Of a stretch of 64,000 bases of DNA, positions 12,551 through 25,700 are shown one piece after another (the stretch's first letter is position 1; every line of letters starts with the position of its first letter). The notes below the pieces were generated by a model. That model was not told the DNA's origin and ran no database searches. It saw only the letters and a program-made list of their open reading frames with translations. The DNA comes from Ectocarpus siliculosus. Its lineage: Eukaryota > Sar > Phaeophyceae > Ectocarpales > Ectocarpaceae. The stretch lies in contig FN648480.1 of assembly GCA_000310025.1 (NCBI GenBank), positions 106,606 through 170,605 of the forward strand, read 5' to 3'. The position numbers were made by a program, and so were the translations under genes.

Positions 12551-13225
12551 ACGACGCAAGATAACACACCCCAGGGATCACAGATTTGTTTTTGGTTACA
12601 GGGCGTTGTGTGCTTTGTCTTGTGTAGCCCGGGTGATAAAGCGCGGGCGGGAGCCATAAAAGGAGGGTGAAAACCAGGGGATGTGATTCCACTGCTGCAC
12701 ACTTGCGGAGACGGGTGTGGTAAACAGGGGGGGTACTGACACTGCTTGCAAAGTTATTCTTACGGTGCCTGATGCCACAAGTGCATCAGGCGTGGTATTG
12801 AGGGGGCTTGATGCCACTGCCTGCAAAGAACTGCCGTACTACTGCCGTATTTGCGGGGTGTGTGGTACGAGCGGGGGTGACACCATTGACTACAGTAAAC
12901 TGCCGGGGGGGAGGGGAGGTGACAACCCGCCTGATCACGTGACCCGCAGCGATGAACAACGACAGCGCCAGCATCGAAACAGCGAAAGTGTTGGCCGTGT
13001 AGTAAAAGAGGGTGTCATCCAACACTACGCCTGGCGCAATAGAGTATATGCCGAGAACGCAGGGGAGAAAAAAATGGACTTGTTCGCATTTTTTATGCGG
13101 GGTAGTGTCCCCGCACTCAGAAGGGTGCGCTGCATGTGTTCCCAGCTGGGCTATCCCGTTTGGATCAAGGACCACCGCTGTGTCATCACCGGGGTAACAG
13201 CTGCGTGGGGTCTGTGATGACGTGC
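12551..13225. mobile_element. Inverted-repeat element inserted in the right duplication copy
   Basis: The block interrupts homology between the two segmental copies. It starts ACGACGCAAGATAACACACC and ends, in reverse complement, with ACGTCATCACAGACCCCACG. These resemble the ends of the elements at 4397 and 38012. Imperfect internal repeats with GCATCAGGCGTGGTATTGAG-like words fill the first half. There is no convincing coding sequence. Confidence 0.5.
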
Positions 13226-13730
13226 GGCCTGACCTCAGTTGTTGGAATATCCTAAGTAACCCGGGTAGTATTTCGGTTCCTCGTTTGAGATCTTTTCTCA
13301 CCGGGTGTATTTTTTGGGAGTGTCTTATTTTTGTGGGTGTGGTACCTCGTGTGGTATATGGTAGTCGAATTCTCCAGGCGTTGTCGGGACCGATATTTTG
13401 GACGGAGTCGGACAACAAGAACATCTCACAGTGATTCACCAACAAATTGTTGTAACCGACCAGTAGTAATCGCGGGTTCTCCAATAGGGGGATGGTTCCT
13501 TGCAGGGTAAAAAAGGTCGCCATCGTATTTTTCGTGTGCTTCCATCTCTTGTTCTGCACGAGCGTATCTCTTGTTCTGCATGCGTGCAAGCTTGTCAAAA
13601 TGAGAGCTATAGAGCGAGCGGGATCCCGCTGGTGATGCGAAACTTCTGCTCTCGAATGGAGAGGGTACGCCACGGGTGGCCACGTCAGCGATAAAGCGCG
13701 AGTGAGCCCTCGTCCACTCACAGCAATGGG

Positions 13731-14944
13731 TAGAGCGAAGTCGCTGGAGTTAGTAGATTTGTGCTGCGAGCGACGAACGTCTGTGTGTGCTGTCGTGTTG
13801 GATGAAACAATATGAGTGGAAGAGCCTCGACGTGGAAGAGCCTCGACCGGCGCCAGGCAAAATAGGATAGGAAATCTCACGCTCCTCTCTTCACACGCAC
13901 ATCATGAAGATGTCCCAACGTATTTCAACACCTTGCTCCGGGTTCAGCGCGAATATTGTACGTGGAGGCAATACGGTAGGTGTCGAATAAGTTTGAGGCC
14001 TGCTGGAGGAGTGAGAAGTGGCGCAGACAACTATTATTGTTTTTTTTTTTAAGAAAGATTTCAAGTCTTTCAGCATCGCATGAACAAAGAACGCAAACCC
14101 ACCACAGCAAACAACCTGGCAATAATGGTGTTGAAACTGCTCTTGCACAGACGCGTGAGAGTCTCAGCTTGTACCATAGGGTTCGGTTCGGGTGTCTAAC
14201 CCTTCAAGGGTGTATCCTTCAATTGGAAGCCGTTTGTCGGGGTAAAAACGGCCAAGGAGCTCGTATGTAGCTACCGGACTCATGCCAACCCGGGCTGTTA
14301 CACGACCGTTGGGTTGGACATCCAGGCCAAGGGGAGGTTCGCAAAAATTGGCGGGGTAGCTTCTGAGTTTAGAACTCGGAGGGCCTCACAAAGCAAGCGA
14401 CATCCGCAATCGAATCCCGCGTTGGCAACTCATGCACTCATCCAAAAACAAGCCAGTAACACAACACTGACCACCAAAGATGCGAGAGGACGAGCGCACG
14501 TCATGTGGCAATGACAAACCGATCCGCATCCTTCCCCACATCCCCCACCCTCTCATGGTCCCTGTCCACTGCACGCAATCCGAACCACTGTCGTCGGCTA
14601 TGAAGCATCACCGTTTGTGTAGAAACAATCAGTCCTAATCAAAGGGAACCTTCTACACGCCAACCCCGGTCCGCTTCCATTTGTGGCAGAAGCATGCTGG
14701 ACAAGAGGTGCCATTGATCGTTCAGGTGTTGAGCCACGCGCGCATCAAAGCGCGACGCATGAACGGTGCGGCGAAAACTCGCAACACGAAGTTCAAACAA
14801 ACACTTTCAAATAAATACAGGTGCAGTTTCGTCTGGACTTGTACCGGGAAACCTCAAGCGCCAGTACCGACAAATTTAGTCCGGCTCCGGCTTTGACGAT
14901 GACTTTGGTTGGTTGAAAGGACATGAGTTCGCGATGTAGCCCTT
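13731..14944. other. Intergenic, nothing recognised
   Basis: Only short unsupported frames are present between the duplicated segment and the transposon at 14948. A T-rich run lies near 14040. Confidence 0.45.
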
Positions 14945-14947
14945 AAG

Positions 14948-16187
14948 GGCGTGTATTAACGAAGTGCCGAAAATCAAAATCCAAATGGGCGCAAAATCAA
15001 AATCAAAATGCGTTATCGTGGAAAACTGAAAAAAGAGGGTCGTGTAGGTTAACGAGGATAGGAGACAGATGAGGCAAAAAATCAAAAAGACCTGGCACCA
15101 GGGGAAGAGCCAGCAGCGCAGCGGTGATTTTTCTAGGGTGCGTTTTACGCTCTTCTGTTCACGTGTTAGCCGATATCTCGCCAAATACTCAACAAGTTGC
15201 CTCAAGAAAGGTATCCGGAAGGAGCTGGAAACATGGGCTGTTGGGCACTGCCAAGGTTTGGGGCCGTGAGGTGCCGAATGCGCCGGAAAAAAAAGGTTGT
15301 GTTGAAGCAAAAATGCCAACGGTTGCGAGCGGTCACTTCAAGTTAGGTGTTTTGGGCCGCCACGGGTTGTGATATCCACCAATAACTTCCCGAAGAAGGA
15401 AGCAACAGCAACAGCAACGCCACGCGGCAGGAGGTACGTCTCTGCTTCATCTTTCAAGCCCAAGGTCTGCTACCGTGGGGTATCGTGCGTGTAGGGAAAA
15501 AAGTTTTGGTTGACCCTAAAAAATCCACGTCAGAGAGCGGATAGTTCAAGTTCGCGCCGAATGTCTGCTCACAGTTTAGTTTTTCAGCGATAACTCTTCG
15601 AAGGAGGAAGCAACAGCATTAGCAATGCCACGCGACGGGAGGTAGCTTTACCCACCATCTGTCTCGTACAAGGTTAGATGCCTTGGAGTATCGTGAGTGT
15701 GGAGAAAAAAGGTTGCAACTACCCTCTCCCGCACGGAACAGCCCGAAAAAGCCGCGAAGCCCTGTTCTGATCGTCAGTCCGTTCACGGCTTGTCACGATC
15801 GGCATTTTCTCCTCGAGTACCCAACGAGCCGGCCCGTTTTGTGGCTTGCCGGCGAGCAGAGTCTTCTGGCTACAAATAATGGCCATGTTGTCGGTGGTAG
15901 GGTGCCGATAGCCCCTCTATAAGCAGTGTGCAGCAGGTCGTGTCGTACACCTGCTTTGCAGCGGCCTCGCGGCAGGTGCTCCAAGCCTTCGAAGTCTTGA
16001 ACTCCTCTCCTCTTTGATTTTGATTTTGACAAAAAAAAGTCCCCCGGGGACTTCTTCCCACGGACAGAGGAACTTCTCAAAAATCAAAGGGCGTCGTCAG
16101 GAGGTAGCAGATATTCGACCAATCAGATCTCGATTTTGATTTTGATTTTTTCGATTTTGATTTTCGGCACTTCGTTAATATACGCCC
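14948..16187. mobile_element. PIF/Harbinger-type non-autonomous DNA transposon
   Basis: The ends are terminal inverted repeats. The left end starts GGGCGTGTATTAACGAAGTG and the right end, reverse-complemented, GGGCGTATATTAACGAAGTG; both continue into CCGAAAATCAAAATC. A TAA lies directly outside each end (14945-14947 and 16188-16190), as expected for the TWA target duplication of PIF/Harbinger. The 1,240 bp interior has no transposase frame. It contains a roughly 205 bp direct duplication (about 15383-15500 and 15588-15720) and an AAGTCCCCCGGGGACTT near-palindrome at about 16037. Superfamily assignment rests on the target duplication and GGG start only. Confidence 0.75.
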
Positions 16188-16352
16188 TAAGACTTGGCAA
16201 AAATGCGCTCGTGGACCCCCCCCCCCCCCAAGGTTTTCGTTCCCGCGTACGCCTTATATAACCACGTACGGGCGGTCAATATCTACAGAAGCAGCCGGCA
16301 GCAGGCACAGCAGCGGCAGCGGTTGACAGGATAAGCTATATAGTAGACTGCA

Positions 16353-19300
16353 TCAGATGATGAACTTCGAAAGGTCCGATCCTTCGAGCATGTCACTGAC
16401 TCGCTCCTTCACCAGGTCGATGTCAACCGAAACCACTGTGCCCTCCTCCATCTCAGAGGCGTCGAAGCTGATCGTCTGCGTGACGAACAGACGGCAGACG
16501 ATGATAGCGAACGAGCACAACGTGAGGAAGCGAAAGGGCGAAATTCCGTACTCATGCGGCGTCCTACGCCCTTCGAAGCGCGCACCAGAGCGACGAAATA
16601 CGCCAAATTGCTGACGAATTCGGTTACTCATGGGTCAGCGACGCTACTTTCGCTACAACACGAACGGAATCCCCTTCAGCGGCAGCAACGCCCAAAAACG
16701 CCCATGTGACGGGCGTCGAAACAAAGTTGCGTGAGAGTATACATGGTAAATTCGGGTGCGGCAGATGCATACGATACCATAGTCAGAACAACGAACGACA
16801 TTCAATTCGCAATTCAAACCGATTTCGATCGCATACATACCTCGACAATTCGCTCGAGCACAGTGTGCAGCCTTCTCGCCCCGATGTTCTCCACCGTCTT
16901 GTTCACGTAGGCCCCAACACGGGCGATCTCCCGGATGGCTTCGTCCGTGAACTGCAAGTCCACCTGGAGCGGAACAACAAAAATATGCGAAAATAAGATA
17001 GGGGGGGGCGAGGGCCTTGCCCGTGGTTGCAAGGTTGCTACCTGCCAAGACTATACCCCGAACAAAAATTGTGGCGTACCACCTTGGCTACTCATCTCAC
17101 GAGTATCCGAGAACGCCCGAAATCAACCTCGACTCACCGTGTTAACAACCGTTGGATGTATTTGGTGCGAACAGTTTTCACAGTCCATGCCTGTGAAGAG
17201 GGCTGAACTTGTATCTGCTGCACCTCTGGCGGCTGTCGACTGTCGTGTGACTTCCGTTTGTTGGGATAATTCTTAGGCTGTCGGATTGCCGCTACAAGGG
17301 CAAAACCGAACATCTCAAACCCCGGCTGTGGTCGTTTTGACAAAAAAGGTGTCCTTGCCATTCTACCATCGGACATTGTTGCAGTCTTGATATTTGTATA
17401 CGCACCCCCTCGGTCTTCATGATCTCCACTTGCTGGCGGATTAGGTTGTTCTTCGGCTCTGTTAGGATCTTGTACAGGTCGTCCTCGCTCAGGCCCTTCA
17501 GCTGGACGCGGATAGGAAGCCGCCCCTGCCACAAGAACAAACCCACACAGCAGCAGAGACGAACGGATCAAGTTGCGTGCGCAACATCGACACACACCCT
17601 TCGCGGACAATAACATCGCCATCAGACACGACCAGCGTCGTGACACACGGTCTACAGCAGCACCTCAGGAAAGCCAAGCATATCTAGAAAAATATCCAAG
17701 GGCCCACAGACACAACAATGCCGCACTGGCCCTGGCTGGAACTGGTCATATCGCGCTCGCTCTTGGTCGTGCGAATAAACACAGGCGCACAGGCGCCCAA
17801 CCAAAGGACATTCGTCGTGTCGGTGAAACGCTAAAAGCTAGCGTAACTGCTGTGTCGCCCGTACATACGTACCTGCAGCTCGGCCAGCATGTCGCTAGGC
17901 TTGCACGAGTGGAAGGCCCCCGAGGCGATGAAGAGGATGAAGCTCGTGTCGATGTTGCCGTGTCTCGTCGACACGCTCGACCCCTCGATCATGGGCAGCA
18001 GGTCGCGCTGCACCCCCTCCGCGCTCGCGTCCGCGGATCGCCGCTCGCCCGCGTTGCAAATCTGGATGTCATTTGTTGGGGGGAAACGATGCGTGTGGCA
18101 TGAGGGATGTGTTGCCAAGAATTGCAGGGGACTCCCTAAAGTGGGTCGCCGCTCGCAGACGTTGCAAATCTGCATGTCATTTGTTGGGGGAAAAGTATGT
18201 GTGTGGCATGAGGCATGCACTTCCAAGCGTTTCAGGGGAACTCTGTACGGGGGTCGGCGCTCGCCCGCGTTGCGAATCTGAATGCCAATTGCGAAAAAGA
18301 ACAAAAAGTTGTGTGGCACGAGGGATGTGTTTCCAAGCAGTTCTGGGGAGTCTGTGAGGCCGGTCGCCCCGGTGGTTAAGATAAGCGAACACCCAGGCAC
18401 ACATGCTCCATTCCCCAATATGATTCCGTGGGCGTACTGACGTCGGTGGGTACGAGCAGTTGATGGCTGAAACCTCCTCGAAATAAAAAAGAGTCGGTAA
18501 GCACTGCAAGAAGGGAAGCGTCGACAAGTTGATTCTCCTGTGTAGAATCCTTCGTTTGCGCCCCCGACCGGTGCGTCTAACACAACGAACCGTGAAGTCT
18601 GGTGTCCCGAACACGAACGTTGGACAACAGCATACACATACATAACCAGGGTGACGTAAGGTACCACATCCCCAGGAGCGATGTTCAGCGCAGAAATAGT
18701 GGCGGCGACGAAGATGGCGGTGTGCAGACCGTCGTCGAGGACTTTGCGAAAACGTTTCGTTTGGTTTATGGGTCCTCTTCATCGATGACCACCCAAGCTA
18801 TAAAAGTCGATCCGGGGGGCGTGGTATCTGATGTCACCTACGGAATGTGTTGCCCGTTGCAAGGCTACGAAGCTTCTTCCCCACGAACTCTTGAAGCAAT
18901 CAACCACACGACTTTCCAGAGAAGGAGATGCAACGTACAACAAACCTTGTCGATTTCGTCGATGAAGACGATTCCCGTCTCTTCCACGGCCTTCACAGCG
19001 TCTCTTGTCACCTGCGCCATATCCAACCGTTTCTCGATCTCCATGTCTTCGATCAGCGGCCGCGCATCTTTAATCTGCGACACCATGAGCAAGGGATAAA
19101 AGGCACTCAATATTACGCGCACCGTCAAATCAGATTCAGAACCAAATCAGGCTTACACGCGAGGGAGGGCCCGAAGAACGAACACAACACGCGTGCACAA
19201 TCGGAATCGCAGCCAACCTGCGACCTACGCCAGCGGCCGCGTGTGCAAGCTCTCGCTAGAACCATTTTCAGATAAACCTGAAAAATTAGAGTTGACCAAA

Positions 19301-22300
19301 GAACAAGACATGCAAGCCACCACTATTGGTGAGCACATCGACCCTCCCAACCCCAAGCGCTTGCAACGACCAACATCAAATAAAACATGTGGTTGTTCCT
19401 ACACACGGCATTGGCCAGCGGCCAACAAAAGCGGCATCTCCACCACCTTCACTAAGGAAAACTCTCCAATCATACTGCCCTACCACAAAGCCTTGTACGT
19501 ACGACAAGATCAACACCGTCAAGGGTCGAAAGGGCATATCCCTACCTTCATCTCTTGCTCTTGCTTGCGGTTCTTGCCCCCCGTGCTCGCCTTCAGCACC
19601 TGGATTTCGCAAAAAAATGAAAAAAAAACGGGAGGCAAACCGCGGCAGCGACAACAAGAAACAACACTTGAGAACAGGCGAGGACATTTCATCAGGCAAT
19701 GAATGCCTGTATGCATGAGTGCTTGGCGTTTAGCACAGACATACCAACAATTTGCATTCTACTTACTTTCCTACGTACGAGTGTTGGCGAGATTCATGCC
19801 CACCTTGAGTTGGTCTACACAGGGATAAGCGATCAACATAAACAAATGTAGGAGACGAGCACAACGTTGGTCTTGTTGTCTTCTCTAGGAATCCCAGTTC
19901 AATACAATGCGTCACGCTCGAATTAAAACAAACCAAACGCAACGGAGCACGTGTTCCCCAATTGCAAAATTGGGGCTTCAGCCAGCGCAATCCCGAAAAA
20001 AGCAGTAAAGAAATCCTGTCCGAAATTTCGATACTTTAATTGAGTAAAAAAACTGACAAAAATCCATACTTTAATCAAGTCGAAAAACTGATCGAGATAC
20101 ATACTGTATTCAAGTGAAACATGTAATGGAAATCGACACATTTAACAAGTGAAAGCATGTAATCACTTCCATAGTTAAAACAAGTAAAAAAATGTCACAC
20201 TTTTTACTTGCTTGAGAGACCCTCTTGGAATTGGAATCGTTTATATATGTCAAGCGTTCTAAACTCACTGTTTTGGTCTGCGCCAACATGCACAAAAGCG
20301 TCATTTCTCGCGTTATTCCTCTTTTCGGACAAAACTACAGCAGCACCGGCCCCAGACACAACATTCACCACTACTGCTGCGTGTGTCCACTGTTATGTGC
20401 TCCCACAAGATGTCGTGCGTTCTACACTGACTGCTGTCTCCCACCATGTAGCGTGCAATCTCGCTGCAACACAGCAGCAGTACTGCTGCTGTTTGCAGGC
20501 GTGGGTCTGTGGATGAAAGCTTGTCGCGATGATGGCAGCGACCCCAGCGCCTCCTCCGCCACCAGACAACAAACAACATTGCACACTAATGTACAGCTGT
20601 GTGTGCTGTGTGCTCCCACACTGCTGTGTGCTCACACACTGACTGCTGTGTGCTGCTACACACTGGGGTTTCGACACGCTGGTGTCAGCAAGGAGCGAAA
20701 CAACACCAACAACGGCCTTCATGTGTGTCACGCGTTCTATAAACTCACCGTTTTGGCCTTCGCCAACATGCACAATCTTTTCGGACAAAACTACTACAGC
20801 AGCACCGGCCCCAGACACAACATTCACCACTACTGCTGCGTGTGTCCACTGCTGTTATGTGCTCCCACAAGATGTCGTGCGTCCACACTGACTGCTGTCT
20901 CCCACCATGTAACGTGCAATCTCGCTGCTAGCGTTCTATGTTTTGGTCTGCGCCAACATACTACATACACAAAAATAGCGTCATTTCTCGCGTTTTTCCT
21001 CTTTTCGGACAAAACTACAGCAGCAGTACCGGCCCCAGACACAACATTCACCACCACTGCTGCGTGTGTCCACTGTTGTGTCCACTGTTATGTGCTCCCA
21101 CAAGATGTCGTGCGTCCTACACTGACTGCTGTCTCCCACCTGTAACGTGCAATCTCGCTGCAACACAGCAGTAGTACTTACTGCTGTATGCAGGCGTGGG
21201 TCTAGATGAAAGCTTGTTGTCGCGATGATGGCAGCGATCCCAGCGCCTCCGCCACCAGACAACAAACAACATTGCACACTAATGTACAGCTGTGTGTGCT
21301 GTGTGCTCCCACACTGCTGTGTGCTCACACACTGACTGCTGTGTGCTGCCACACACTGGGGTGTCGACACGCTGGTGTCAGCAAGGAGCGAAACAACACC
21401 AACAACGGCCTTCATGCGTGTCACGCGTTCTAAACTCATCATCACCGTTTTTTTTGTCTGCGCCAACATGCACAACAATCTTTTCGGACAAAACTACAGC
21501 AGCACCGGCCCCAGACACAACATTCACCACTACTGCTGCGTGTGTCCACTGCTATGTGCTCCCATAAGATGTCGTGCGTCCTACACTGACTGCTGTCTCC
21601 CACCATGTAGCGTGCAATCTCGCTGCAACACAGCAGTACTGCTGCTGCTGTGTGCTCACACGCTGACATGTCACCGCCCAGCACATCCATATCACGACAT
21701 ATTATATGGTGTGCCGCGTCGACCGTATCTCTTTCCCTTGCAATGCCCCCTAAAATATAATAATGAAGAAAGTCAGGACAATTTGTGGCAGGAACGACAA
21801 GGAAAGAAAGAACCCGCAAATTCTTCAGCGCCGAAAGAAAGTAGTAAGGACGACAAAACCACCCGACGGCCGCGGCCATCATAGAAAGAGCTTTTTCGCA
21901 TTTCGACTACAGTACTGTAGTACTACATACAGTAGTAGGATATTTTTTGCTGTTTTTCTTTTTAGCACCACCTATATATTATATCCATCTATGTATGTAT
22001 ATGATGACACGCCATAATTATGTGGTTCGGATACATGTATGTATTATTGCTGGTGTGAATGCCACCTCAGACTGTTGTAGTAGATGGTGACGTCAGATGA
22101 CCTGTCGGAGATCTACCTTCGGGGTGTTGCCACAGATAGAGTCAGTGTCGGATGGATGCTGAACCTTGCTTCAACACAAGGTCGCTCCCCCCCCTGACTC
22201 ACAACACAACTATCCGTACTCGTCAGCCTCTCCACCAGAGGTTGAACCGGTGTGTATCCACACCACACATCCCAACGGGAACTTGCTCACACGCGAACCT

Positions 22301-22750
22301 GGAGACAACCGTCTCATACTGGGGTGTTTTTTACACTCACTCCGCGCCACGCGTGCGTCCGTGCGTGCGCGCTTTTTCCCGGGGACAAAAAAATCAATTG
22401 GGGAAGCAGCCGTGGGCACACGGCAATCTATAGGATATTTGAGCAGCACTTAATTGTGCAACTAGTCTTCGCTGCAAGAGCCAGCCCAAACTGGTATCTG
22501 TTGCCTGTGTTGATCGAGTGAGCTGTACTGATCGGTTCAGTGCGCTCGACTGTTGACAAGGAACGCGCGGTGGCTGCTTGCAATGACCCCGGGTTTTTCA
22601 GGCCGGCAATGCCAGAGCAACGCCACTCCGTTTCACGGCACGAATATCTGTAGAGAGATACTTTACGTAATTTCTTAACTTGCACCCCAAACATTGACGC
22701 ACGAGAACACGCTGTAGGAATTGTGTATGCTCTCTGTCTCTGTCTCTGTC

Positions 22751-22793
<43 letters not shown>

Positions 22794-25700
22794 GTCTCTC
22801 TGTCTCTCTCTCTCTGTCTCTTTCTGTCGGGTAAGGCCCATCTAATGGTACGACCCACGACAAAAACAGATTGCAGCTTCAACTCAACGAACACGTCACA
22901 CGTTGGTACACTCCACACTGACGCGCACGAAGCGTGAGAAAAAAATCATCGCCGCCAGATTCAAAAGCTCCTGCTCCAAGCTGAAGCAACAATACCGGAA
23001 ATGGTATCTACATGCGCATCATGGCGCACTTACCTGCATGATATCCTCGACCTTGGGCATGTTGGCCCGGCTGTTGTCGGAGAAGATTACTCCCGGCATG
23101 TCGGGGGTATTGTTGCGATTCAAGGGTACCTGAGTTTCCCCAAAAACAGAACGCGATGCAGAACCGTCGGGACAAAGCAGGACGAAAAACAGGAGATTGT
23201 CTCAACAATCGTGGCGCACACACCAGGTACAAGTGACGATGATGCGCCGCGAAAAGTGTCGTAATGACACACGCTGGAGTTCCAGCAGGGATGGTGGGAC
23301 GGCTGTTGATGGCCTCCAACCAACGGTCATCTTACAGAAGCCCGCTCGTAACAAGCAAAGCGAAACTCTGCATGTCGAAAACCTAGCGGAGACGTGCAAG
23401 GAGAGATTTCACAACTGTCGTGCCTCTGTGCATGGTTTTGGTCCGGTAGACGTCCCTGGATGCCCACGGCAAAGGGGTTCGCCACACCCCATCCAGTACT
23501 ACGATAGCCAGGTGATAAAACTCCTTCATGATCCTGACACATTTTCCCAAAAGATAAGGCTGTATCCACACTGCCCAATCTTGTAGGTGACGGGCACTGG
23601 TTGGGAATCGCACGTGTTCCTACTGGGGAAAGAAAACATAGCTACCGGGGCATCTAAAGAGCGTAGACAGATTAATCGTGAGTCGTGAGCAAAGAAAAAA
23701 CAATCGTACAACAACCGCGACGGGATGTGGGCAGGCACTAAGTCTGCACGACTCGGCACCACACATACCACGTCGGTGGCGAACTCTAACGCCTACAACA
23801 GCAGCAAAACGCAATCACCATCAAACAGCAACAACGGCAAGAACACCAAACAGCACCAGACATCCACGGCATGAAAAACAATCAGTCCGAGACCTTGATG
23901 TTATATTCCTCTAGCGCCCCCTTCTTGAGCAAGTCTTCGAAGCTTTCCCGGCTGCTTGCACCGCTCTTCTCTCCAACCAAACAGTCGATGATGATCGAGT
24001 CAGTCCTGAAACACCAACAAGCAAACCAACAGTAAGTGAGTGTTTAGCCGCACACAGACGTAGTTTGAGCTTATCCACATGAGCAACGAAAGGGAACGTA
24101 AGGCGATCGATTTCGACTGAGCACGTCCTGAAACACCCCAAAGCACAGGTATACACCTCAACAGTAGGGGTTGCCGCACACGCAAAACACTTTGAGCCTA
24201 TCCAAATGCGCGGTACGGAAGAGGCGTAACGCGATGTATCAATTTTGATTGAGTACGTCCGGCTGTGGGCGACACGTCAAGAACAGCAATACGAAAACGC
24301 TTGACCGACTCCAAAGCAATCGATGCACTCCACGAAGATTGACGCAATGAGGGCAACAACCAACGGATCCCGCTGTCTGTTAGAAGTGTCAAACGGAAGA
24401 ACCCCTTCAGTTGAATGCAAATATGCCGTCGGCATCCAAGAAATTGAAATACAGCCACTTCGGTGATGTATCGATGGCTCAACTCACGTTGTTTTGACCG
24501 CTTCTCTGTGTTCCGCCATCTGCTTCTTCTTGGTCATGGTGATCCCCACCTGCCAGAGACCGTGGTTAGCGTAGTCGTGTGAGAGGCAAGCGGCAGCGAA
24601 GGCCAGTCCCCTTGGCAAAATCCCTTCATACCGCATCTCCATGAAACACGGTGTATCACCCGCCTAGCGTTATCGGCTTGAGTTCAGTGTGGTCGAATAA
24701 ACCCATGCGCATCATGACGCAACGGGTTACGGGGGATGCGTGTAGCTTCCGAATAAGATGTCCCCGAACAGCAACAACAGCAACAAAAACCATGCTACTC
24801 TGCAAGGGCGTGAGAGCGACTGTGGGACACAACGATTAGGTCATGCCTTGCCCGCGCATGGCGGGTTCTTCGGCTTCACCCGTACAGGCGCGATTGGTCA
24901 CACGCATACATGACTCATTTTTTAAGGGTGGATTCCTCCATAACTACGAAAGAATGGAAGAATACGAAAAACGCCCCTGGCAAAGCTCTCGACGAGATAT
25001 TTCCAACGCAACTCTGATCGGCATCAGCAGCTCTTGGTTGTTGGGCACTCGACCTGTGAAGGTCGGTCGAGAGAGAGGGGTGCTGGTACATCTATGCCAC
25101 GTTCTACGTTCAGGTAATGATCTACGTTGACGCCATGTTGTACGTTTATGCCACCTCACCTCCACGAGGTCCTTGATGATCCGGTCAACGTCTTGGCCGT
25201 GGAACCCGACCTCAGTGAACTTGGTTGCCTCCACCTACAGCACCAAAATAATGCAAACAGTAAAGTATGAAGGGAGTAAAAGAAGATAACACGAGAAACA
25301 GAACAACAAAAACGGCGGTGCTGATCTCAATCCAATACCTCCTCTTCCCGATATCGATAGGATAGATAGGCTAGGGAAAACATTTGGCAAAGTAGGAAGG
25401 AACGATTGGCCATCGGTGATCGTGCTTGTGGGAACAATGCTCCGTCCTCTCGAGGACGCGTGGTCAACTAATAGTGTAACCGAAAAGGCATGCGATACAT
25501 AAGAGTGACCCCCACCCCCACCCCCACTCTAGCCCTCTCTCCGGACTGCATAGAAAAGGGAAGCACACACAAGCGGAGATGTTCCGCTCCGGCGGTGGCA
25601 CCACCGCCTTCCTTAAAGCGGCGGATGAGACCACCCAGCCGGGCATGCTGTGCAGTTCATGCTGTGCAGTTTACCTTGATGAAGGGCGCCTGAGACATCT

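Larger units (their letters stand above)
9478..13730 (+). repeat. Right copy of the tandem segmental duplication
   Basis: This partner of 7030-8940 contains the open ankyrin gene. Offset to the left copy is about 2.45 kb at the upstream border and grows downstream. The growth comes from gene sequence lost from the left copy and from the insertion at about 12551-13225. Confidence 0.8.
19600..23033 (-). other. hslU intron 7 with complex repeats
   Basis: This 3.4 kb intron contains an AT-rich stretch (about 20030-20215) with repeated AAGTAAAAAAATG-like words. It also holds the two-level tandem array at 20252-21650 and the pyrimidine microsatellite at 22735-22826. Open frames across the array on both strands follow from its repeated composition and have no family resemblance. 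Confidence 0.8.

Noticed and set aside
16037-16056. AAGTCCCCCGGGGACTT near-palindrome as a regulatory site or terminator
   Set aside because: It sits inside the Harbinger-like element and has no adjacent gene to regulate; more likely part of the element.
20225-21145. 306-codon open frame in hslU intron 7
   Set aside because: It lies wholly in the higher-order repeat array and its Cys/Thr/His-rich peptide is repeat translation with no family resemblance.
22428-22918. Arg/Glu/Asp-rich open frames on the minus strand
   Set aside because: Translations of the pyrimidine microsatellite at 22735-22826.
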